NCBI GenBank assembly: GCA_005808665.1
Contig: SYLG01000009.1
Location: forward strand, 1-40,560
Direction: 5' to 3'
Source: Planctomycetia bacterium
GTDB taxonomy: Bacteria; Planctomycetota; Planctomycetia; Gemmatales; Gemmataceae
Length of the DNA stretch: 40,560 nt
Shown here: positions 35,473-40,560 of the stretch, piece after piece
How the letters are laid out: each line of letters starts with the position of its first letter
How positions within the stretch are numbered: the stretch's first letter is position 1
Notes under the pieces: generated by a model
Database searches by the model: none
Told to the model about the DNA's origin: nothing
The model's input: only the letters and a program-made list of their open reading frames with translations
Program-made: the position numbers and the translations under genes

Positions 35473-36513
35473 GTGTCAAGCGGCGATCCCCGCGCTGGCG
35501 ACAAGATCGCCGAATACCTTTCGCAATTCAGCCAAAAGCGTACCCAGATGCTCGAACAGATCCACAAGGTGATCATCGGGCAAAAACAGGTTCTTGAGCA
35601 GGTTTTGGCATCCATCTTTACCAGGGGCCATGTGCTTTTGGTCGGTGTGCCCGGCTTGGCCAAAACCCTTATGGTCCAGTCGATTGCCCAGATCCTCGAT
35701 GTGCAGTTCAAGCGGGTTCAGTTTACACCCGACTTGATGCCATCCGACATTACAGGCACCACAATCCTCGACGAGCAGGATGGCAAGCGGGCATTCCGCT
35801 TTGTTCATGGGCCGATTTTTACCAACATCCTTCTTGCAGATGAAATCAACCGGACCCCACCCAAGACCCAGGCCGCCCTGCTTCAGGCCATGCAGGAGCG
35901 CGAGGTAACGGTTGGTCAGGATACCTACAAACTGCCTGATCCCTTTTTTGTGATCGCCACCCAAAACCCGATCGAACAGGAAGGGACCTATCCTCTTCCC
36001 GAGGCCCAACTGGACCGTTTCATGTTTTCCATCAAGGTGGAATACCCCTCGTTTGAGGAGGAGAAGCGAATTCTTGCCGGAAGCACAAAAAATGAAACCC
36101 CTGAATTGGCAAAGGTCCTCACTATCAAAGAGATCCTTAACCTGCAAAAATTGATCCGGAATGTTCCGGTGGGCGACTATGTGCTTGACTATGTTGCCAA
36201 GCTTGTACGGGCGACGCGTCCCGGCCCGGAAGCCCCCGAAATGGTCAATCGCACGGTGGACTTTGGTGCAGGGGTTCGGGCAGGCCAATTTCTGGTTCGT
36301 GCGGGGCAGGCTTTTGCCGCCATGGAAGGCCGCTTTAGCGTGTCCATTGATGATATTCGCAAAGCGGCAGAGCCCGTCCTTCGTCACCGCATTGGGGCCA
36401 ACTTCCAGGCCCAGGCCGAAGGAAAATCCACCGAGGATATTGTCCGCCACCTGGTGGATACCATTCCCGAACCCGATGTTGCCAAGTACGGCAACAGGAC
36501 TGCCAAACGATAA
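35473..36513 (+). CDS. MoxR-family AAA+ ATPase
   Basis: The 346-residue product has Walker A GVPGLAKT at 58-65, Walker B ILLADE at 119-124 followed by [18 protein letters not shown], and sensor 1 N165 in [19 protein letters not shown], all hallmarks of MoxR AAA+ proteins. These act as chaperones or activators, usually together with a VWA or DUF58 partner encoded nearby; here a DUF58 gene lies 2 kb downstream in the same run. The start is GTG at 35473, with GGGAG 9 bases upstream. No ATG is available near the 5' end. The di-heme peroxidase gene follows after 48 bases. Confidence 0.95.
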   Translation: MSSGDPRAGDKIAEYLSQFSQKRTQMLEQIHKVIIGQKQVLEQVLASIFTRGHVLLVGVPGLAKTLMVQSIAQILDVQFKRVQFTPDLMPSDITGTTILDEQDGKRAFRFVHGPIFTNILLADEINRTPPKTQAALLQAMQEREVTVGQDTYKLPDPFFVIATQNPIEQEGTYPLPEAQLDRFMFSIKVEYPSFEEEKRILAGSTKNETPELAKVLTIKEILNLQKLIRNVPVGDYVLDYVAKLVRATRPGPEAPEMVNRTVDFGAGVRAGQFLVRAGQAFAAMEGRFSVSIDDIRKAAEPVLRHRIGANFQAQAEGKSTEDIVRHLVDTIPEPDVAKYGNRTAKR

Positions 36514-36561
36514 GCCCGGTAAGTGTTACCCGTTATTCCTTTTCAATCAGGGAGACCCCTC

Positions 36562-38094
36562 ATGAATCTCACCCATCACACTGTTTCCCGTCTGTTTTGG
36601 CGACTTGGATTGTTTGGAATGGCCTCGTTTACACTCCTGGGAATTGCCCGGCTTTCCGCCAGGGAAGATGGCCCCGACGAGAAAGCCCTTACCGAATCCG
36701 AAGCTCAAATACCCTCCGAAAAACGCAAGGCCCCTTTTGAAAAAGAGATTGCAATTCGCTTTAGTACCTCGACCCAAAACAAGAAACAGTGGGACGAGTT
36801 GAAGGAATTCTGGAATGAGTCCACCGAATCGGTCATTCACCCAAGGACCGGGAAAACCGTCGTTCGCAAGGTGGTTTTGCTAAAGGTTCCCCTCGGGCTT
36901 CAAACACCCCCGCCGATTCCCCCGGAAAACCCAATGACCGTTGCCAAATTTCAGTTGGGAAAGAGGCTTTATTTTGATACGGTGATTTCTTCAAACAACA
37001 AGGTTGCCTGTGCCACCTGCCACAATCCCATGCGCGGTTTCACCGATCAGGCCAAGGTTTCAACCGGCATTTTCGAAAAACAGGGAGGGGTAAGCGCCCC
37101 CACGATTTACAACAGCGCTTATAGCCTCCTTCATTTTTGGGATGGCCGGGCCGCCACTCTGGAGGCCCAGGCACAAGGGCCTCCCCAAAACCCATCGGAA
37201 ATGTTTGATGGCAAGGGCCACCCCTGGTTTCATGTGATTCAAAGGCTCCGCAAGGATCCCTCCTATGTGAAAGCTTTTGAGGAAGTGTTTGGCCACGGAC
37301 CCACCCGGGACGCAACCGCCAAAGCCATTGCCGCTTATGAACGAACTGTCCTGACTGGTGACTCCATTGCCGATCGCGCCGAGGTCGCCATGCGCAAAAG
37401 GCTTGAAGACGCCGATGTTCCCACCAAACCCCTCCTGATTGCAGCGGATGTCGAGGTTGCCCTGAAAAAGGCCGTGGCGGAAAAAGAGAGTGAAATCGTT
37501 TCTGCCTTTGGTTTGCAAGAAGACGCTGATAAGAGAATCCCGGAAGTTGGTGCGTCGATTGCCCGTGGCAAAGCCCTGTTTTTGGGGAAGGCCCGGTGCA
37601 ATGGCTGTCATGTAGGCGACAGTTTCACCGATTCCGATTTTCATAATCTGGGTGTCGAAGCCAAGGATGGCAAGCTTCCTGCCGGCGACCTTTTTCGCTT
37701 TGGAGCCCAATCCATTGGGCACAAAAACCCTGCCCTTGTGGGAGCTACCAAAACCCCAACCTTGCGTCAGCTTTTAAACACTGCCCCCTATATGCACAAC
37801 GGCTCGGAAGCAACGCTTGAGGCAGTGGTGGACTTCTACGATAAAGGAGGCAACGCCAATCCGACACTTGATATCAAAATGAGGGATTTTGAGGCCGAGA
37901 AGGCCTGGCTTTTGGCCAAGGCTTCGGGTGAGGCAACCAACGGCAACGAACCCTTTGTAACGGAGGGAGGCCACCCCATCATCCCGCTTAAACTTGCACT
38001 CACGCCCCAGGAGAAAAAAGACCTCGTTCTTTACCTCAAGGCCCTTAATGGCGTCCAGGCCGACCCGGCTGTAACCGGGATAAAAGTGAATTGA
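36562..38094 (+). CDS. di-heme cytochrome c peroxidase family protein
   Basis: The 510-residue product has an N-terminal signal region (LFWRLGLFGMASFTLLGIA at about 10-28). The first heme motif CATCH is at 150-154 (VACATCHNPMRGFTD), and the second CNGCH is at 346-350. The distal-Met region APYMHNGSEATLEAVVDFY near 410 is typical of bacterial cytochrome c peroxidases and MauG-like enzymes. Between the hemes, about residues 255-335 carry extra charged sequence (RAEVAMRKRLEDADVP, KKAVAEKESEIVSAF), making it longer than the usual 330-400 residues. It should reduce peroxide, or oxidise a partner protein, in the periplasm. The ATG at 36562 follows GGGAG at 8 bases. It sits between the MoxR gene and the DUF58 gene, an unusual place. 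Confidence 0.9.
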   Translation: MNLTHHTVSRLFWRLGLFGMASFTLLGIARLSAREDGPDEKALTESEAQIPSEKRKAPFEKEIAIRFSTSTQNKKQWDELKEFWNESTESVIHPRTGKTVVRKVVLLKVPLGLQTPPPIPPENPMTVAKFQLGKRLYFDTVISSNNKVACATCHNPMRGFTDQAKVSTGIFEKQGGVSAPTIYNSAYSLLHFWDGRAATLEAQAQGPPQNPSEMFDGKGHPWFHVIQRLRKDPSYVKAFEEVFGHGPTRDATAKAIAAYERTVLTGDSIADRAEVAMRKRLEDADVPTKPLLIAADVEVALKKAVAEKESEIVSAFGLQEDADKRIPEVGASIARGKALFLGKARCNGCHVGDSFTDSDFHNLGVEAKDGKLPAGDLFRFGAQSIGHKNPALVGATKTPTLRQLLNTAPYMHNGSEATLEAVVDFYDKGGNANPTLDIKMRDFEAEKAWLLAKASGEATNGNEPFVTEGGHPIIPLKLALTPQEKKDLVLYLKALNGVQADPAVTGIKVN

Positions 38095-38113
38095 GTCGTA
38101 TAGAGGGGTAAAA

Positions 38114-38578
38114 ATGGCTGCTGCCTGGAGCCGGGTTTTCGGTTCGCTTGATCGAAACCCGGACCCAGCCCGGTTGGAACGGGCTGCTTTGGCGTTGGTT
38201 CCCCAAGCGGCGGTTCACCTCAAGGGCGATGATCTCGGCTGGTTTTGTGCGGAAATCTCTTGGAATCAAGGGGCACCCCTCACCATTGAATCCTTTGCTG
38301 CAACCGATCCCGAAGTCCGGGCCGATCTGAATACCTGGGCTGCCTATGTTGAGACTTGTGACTATTCCCCCAACGCCCACTCCCTCATGGTAAAAATAGC
38401 CCTCGCCCAACAAATAATCACCTTGCGGCGCCCCATTGACCATGCTGACGAATCGGGTTTGGACCGACTGATGCAAGGTATGGCCAAGCATCTTGCTTTG
38501 GAAATTGATGGCATTTTTCAAATCGACGAGGCTGGATTTTTCGACAAAACCGGAACCCTCCTTTTGGAGGAGTATTAA
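38114..38578 (+). CDS. unrecognised protein in the MoxR-DUF58 cluster
   Basis: The 154-residue product is soluble, with no signal peptide, membrane helix or Cys motif. It has a mixed alpha/beta look: LERAALALVPQAAVHLKGDD in the N-terminal third, FAATDPEVRADLNTWAAYVE in the middle, and FDKTGTLLLEEY at the end. I recognise no family. It begins 19 bases after the peroxidase gene with AGAGGGG before the ATG. Its 3' end contains the GGAGG ribosome binding site of the DUF58 gene, whose TTG start follows the stop directly. That coupling suggests a role together with the DUF58 protein and MoxR, but no activity can be inferred. Confidence 0.8.
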   Translation: MAAAWSRVFGSLDRNPDPARLERAALALVPQAAVHLKGDDLGWFCAEISWNQGAPLTIESFAATDPEVRADLNTWAAYVETCDYSPNAHSLMVKIALAQQIITLRRPIDHADESGLDRLMQGMAKHLALEIDGIFQIDEAGFFDKTGTLLLEEY

Positions 38579-39475
38579 TTGAGTACCCTCGAAAAATACC
38601 TTCGGCCCGATGTTATCCGCCAGGTGGAAAGGCTCGACCTTCGAGCCCGGTTCATTGTGGAAGGTTTTCTTTCAGGCTTGCACGCAAGCCCCAATCATGG
38701 CTTTTCGGTCGAATTCTCCGAACACAGAAAATACAATCCGGGCGATGACATCAAAGACATTGATTGGAATGTCTACGCCAAAACAGAGAAGTATTATGTC
38801 AAAAAATTTCAGGCCGAGACCAATATGTCTGGCTGGATGGTGCTTGACTCCTCGGGATCCATGGGCTGGACCTTTCGTCAGCAGATGACCAAGTTTGAGT
38901 ATTCGGTAAGCCTGGCAGCCGCCTTGGCCTATCTCATGATCCGCCAGCAGGACCCGGTTGGCCTGGCCATTTTCAACGACAAAATCCACCAAAGCCTCCC
39001 TCCAAAATCGAAACGAAGTCACCTGGGCGCCATGCTTTCCCTTTTGGGTGGCTTGAAACCCGGTGGTGTTTCCAACCCGGGTGCCGCACTAAGGCAACTT
39101 CAACCGCTCATGCGCCAAAAAAGTCTGGTCATGCTCTTTTCGGATATGCTCACGGAGACCGAACCCGTTATAGACGGCCTAAGGAGGTTACGGTTTGCCG
39201 GGCATGAGGTCATTGTGTTTCATGTACTCGACGAGGCGGAGATTCGCTTTCCTTTTGACCACCTTACCGAGTTTCATGATGTCGAAACCACGGACAAGAT
39301 GACCATAGATGCCCGGGCCGTCCGGGCGGACTATATCGCAACCATGGAAGCGTTTCGCAAGGAATTGGGTGAGGAATTGGGTCGGTCCAACATCGACTAT
39401 GTTCCCATGGATACAAGTGTAAACTTTGACAAAGCCCTGATGGGGTATTTGCAACAAAGGCAACACCGATGCTGA
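38579..39475 (+). CDS. DUF58 domain protein with VWA-like metal site
   Basis: The 298-residue product has the DUF58 signature FSEHRKYNPGDDIKDIDWNV at residues 46-65, followed by the MIDAS-type DSSGSM at 90-95, with a Thr/Asp region later (MLFSDMLTE near 180) completing a VWA-like fold. No membrane helix is present. DUF58 proteins are the usual partner of MoxR ATPases. The start is TTG at 38579, directly after the previous stop, with GGAGG 8 bases upstream. The next ATG in frame is deep within the domain, so the TTG is the likely start. It ends 74 bases before the inositol-phosphatase-family gene. Confidence 0.92.
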   Translation: MSTLEKYLRPDVIRQVERLDLRARFIVEGFLSGLHASPNHGFSVEFSEHRKYNPGDDIKDIDWNVYAKTEKYYVKKFQAETNMSGWMVLDSSGSMGWTFRQQMTKFEYSVSLAAALAYLMIRQQDPVGLAIFNDKIHQSLPPKSKRSHLGAMLSLLGGLKPGGVSNPGAALRQLQPLMRQKSLVMLFSDMLTETEPVIDGLRRLRFAGHEVIVFHVLDEAEIRFPFDHLTEFHDVETTDKMTIDARAVRADYIATMEAFRKELGEELGRSNIDYVPMDTSVNFDKALMGYLQQRQHRC

Positions 39476-39549
39476 CCGGAAATCGGGTTTTAGGGTTTTC
39501 CCATCCGGCAGGGATGGCCTCTTTGCAATAGGTGGTTAAGGAGTGGGTA

Positions 39550-40365
39550 ATGGCGTTTTCGGAAGGCGAATTGGATCAATGGTACCAGGCAGCCAAAGAT
39601 GCGGCCCATGAAGCAGGAAAGGTTTTACGACGCTGGAGTGGCAAGTTTTCCGTCAAGGAAAAAGGCCGGTTTGACCTGGTCACCGATGCTGATTTGGAGT
39701 CCCAGAAAGTCCTCCAGGAGTTTCTCCTTGGTCGTTTTCCCCGCCACCAATTCCTGGGGGAAGAGGGCGGAATGGAGGAAAAGGCCCCTCCGCCAGGCTC
39801 TCCCCCAACCTGGATCATCGACCCGGTTGACGGGACAAGTAACTATGCCCATGACTTTCCTTTTTATTGCACATCGATTGGACTGGTTGCGGAGGGTGAA
39901 ATTGTCGTTGGTGCCATTTACGATCCGACAAGGGATGAACTCTTCCATGCCGCCAAGGGAAGAGGTGCCTGGATCAATGGGAAAAGGGTGCAAACAAGCA
40001 ATGCCAAAACCCCCGAACAATCCCTGGTTACGACAGGGTTTCCTTACAATTTAATGGGCAAGGAGGAACTTTTGGGTTGGTGGGAGCATTGGTCTTGGCG
40101 GGTTCAGGCCTTACGGCGGACGGGGTCCACGGCATTGAACCTTGCCTATGTGGCCGCAGGCCGGTGTGATGCGTTTTATGCACTGGAGGGCCACGCCTGG
40201 GATGTTGCGGGGGGAGCCCTACTCGTTAAAGAGGCGGGGGGCACAATTACCTCTGTCAGGGGGAATGCGTTTGACCCGTTTATCCCGGACCTGTTGGCAA
40301 CCAATGGCAAGGTCCATACTGAGTTCGTTCGCCAATTTTGCTTGGGACCCAAAGGCAAGTTGTAA
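39550..40365 (+). CDS. inositol monophosphatase family protein
   Basis: The 271-residue product has metal-binding motifs GEE at 70-72, WIIDPVDGTSNYAH at 88-101 (D91, D94) and WDVAGGALLVKEAGG near 217. This is the Li+-sensitive phosphatase superfamily (IMPase/SuhB, also CysQ and archaeal FBPase). The DPVDGT-x-N-(Y/F)-x-H and FYCTSIGL segments fit IMPase/SuhB better than CysQ. It would hydrolyse inositol-1-phosphate or a related phosphate ester. The ATG at 39550 follows AAGGAG at 7 bases; a GTG at 39532 in frame is less likely. Confidence 0.92.
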   Translation: MAFSEGELDQWYQAAKDAAHEAGKVLRRWSGKFSVKEKGRFDLVTDADLESQKVLQEFLLGRFPRHQFLGEEGGMEEKAPPPGSPPTWIIDPVDGTSNYAHDFPFYCTSIGLVAEGEIVVGAIYDPTRDELFHAAKGRGAWINGKRVQTSNAKTPEQSLVTTGFPYNLMGKEELLGWWEHWSWRVQALRRTGSTALNLAYVAAGRCDAFYALEGHAWDVAGGALLVKEAGGTITSVRGNAFDPFIPDLLATNGKVHTEFVRQFCLGPKGKL

Positions 40366-40400
40366 CTTTGTAAATCCTTTTCATGAAAAAGGAGGTGCTT

Positions 40401-40560
40401 GTGATAGTTCCACAATTTTGGGCGGAGGCAGTCCTTCAACAATCCATTGGAAAAAAAAGTGTTACCCTTCGAAGGTTTGGCTGGTCCGATGAGAGTTTGG
40501 AGGCAGCCACCACCCATGCCCAAATAAGGTTGGAGGAGGCGGGCAAACAGCTTGCCCTAG
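40401..40560 (+). CDS. start of a conserved hypothetical protein (3' truncated by window)
   Basis: A GTG at 40401 follows GGAGG at 5 bases, and the frame stays open to the window end (53 codons). It begins MIVPQFWAEAVLQQ, then SVTLRRFGWSDESLEAA and a charged helical stretch. I have the impression of having seen similar N-termini (VPQFWAE, RRFGWSD) in uncharacterised proteins, but cannot name a function. The ribosome binding site lies in the 3' arm of a short inverted repeat (TCCTTTT-CAT-GAAAAAGGA, about 40375-40393), which could modulate initiation. The gene starts 35 bases after the phosphatase gene. Confidence 0.7.
   Translation, partial: MIVPQFWAEAVLQQSIGKKSVTLRRFGWSDESLEAATTHAQIRLEEAGKQLAL

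Noticed and set aside
35476-36450. Long minus-strand open frame opposite the MoxR gene
   Set aside because: The MoxR frame has Walker motifs and a ribosome binding site; the antisense frame has neither.
1-40560. CRISPR arrays, tRNA or rRNA genes, prophage or an intact insertion sequence
   Set aside because: No spaced direct repeats, cloverleaf-like sequences, rRNA-like stretches, phage structural genes or full transposase genes were seen on reading through.

Overview
The window looks like chromosomal DNA from a planctomycete, most likely near the Gemmata group. This rests on gene content, not a database search. The markers are a PSCyt1/DUF1549/DUF1553 cytochrome-like protein paired with a DUF1501 protein, a DUF1559 pilin-like protein, a DUF1571 protein, a serine/threonine kinase with a C-terminal membrane anchor, and a murB-ftsQ pair. 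Coding density is high. No rRNA, tRNA, CRISPR array or intact insertion sequence was seen.

Region 1 (1-4.1 kb) is accessory DNA. It holds the 3' ends of two RHS genes that share the RHS core but have unrelated C-terminal tips. Each tip is followed by a small membrane-protein gene that could be its immunity partner, and then by a 128-base element related between the two copies. On the minus strand the element looks like the last codons of a decayed gene. The second RHS gene has lost its 5' part. Together this looks like a tip/immunity cassette array shaped by recombination.

Region 2 (4.1-11.2 kb) is mostly ordinary: queC-queD for 7-deazaguanine synthesis on the minus strand, diverging from murB and an ftsQ-like gene, then the PSCyt1/DUF1553 and DUF1501 pair. 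MurB has Arg where the catalytic Ser or Cys is expected.

Region 3 (11.4-24 kb) is largely minus-strand: a TPR lipoprotein, a PlsY fused to a DUF4149-like domain, pyrE, a DUF1571 protein, a DUF3109-like Cys-cluster protein, fusA with a clear terminator, a membrane-anchored kinase and a Tat-exported lactonase-type beta-propeller. Plus-strand genes here are an MBL-fold hydrolase and the DUF1559 protein.

Region 4 (24.4-29.6 kb) is a complete, tightly overlapping oleABCD operon for head-to-head condensation of fatty acyl chains into long-chain olefins, followed by a two-ACT-domain protein.

Region 5 (30-40.5 kb) is plus-strand: clpB, an HtrA-type protease and a nucleoside transporter; then MoxR ATPase, di-heme cytochrome c peroxidase, an unrecognised protein and a DUF58 protein; then an inositol-phosphatase-family gene and the start of one more gene cut by the window end.

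The points most worth a second look are the RHS cassette array with its remnant elements, the MoxR/peroxidase/DUF58 arrangement, the MurB substitution, the PlsY fusion and the ole operon.
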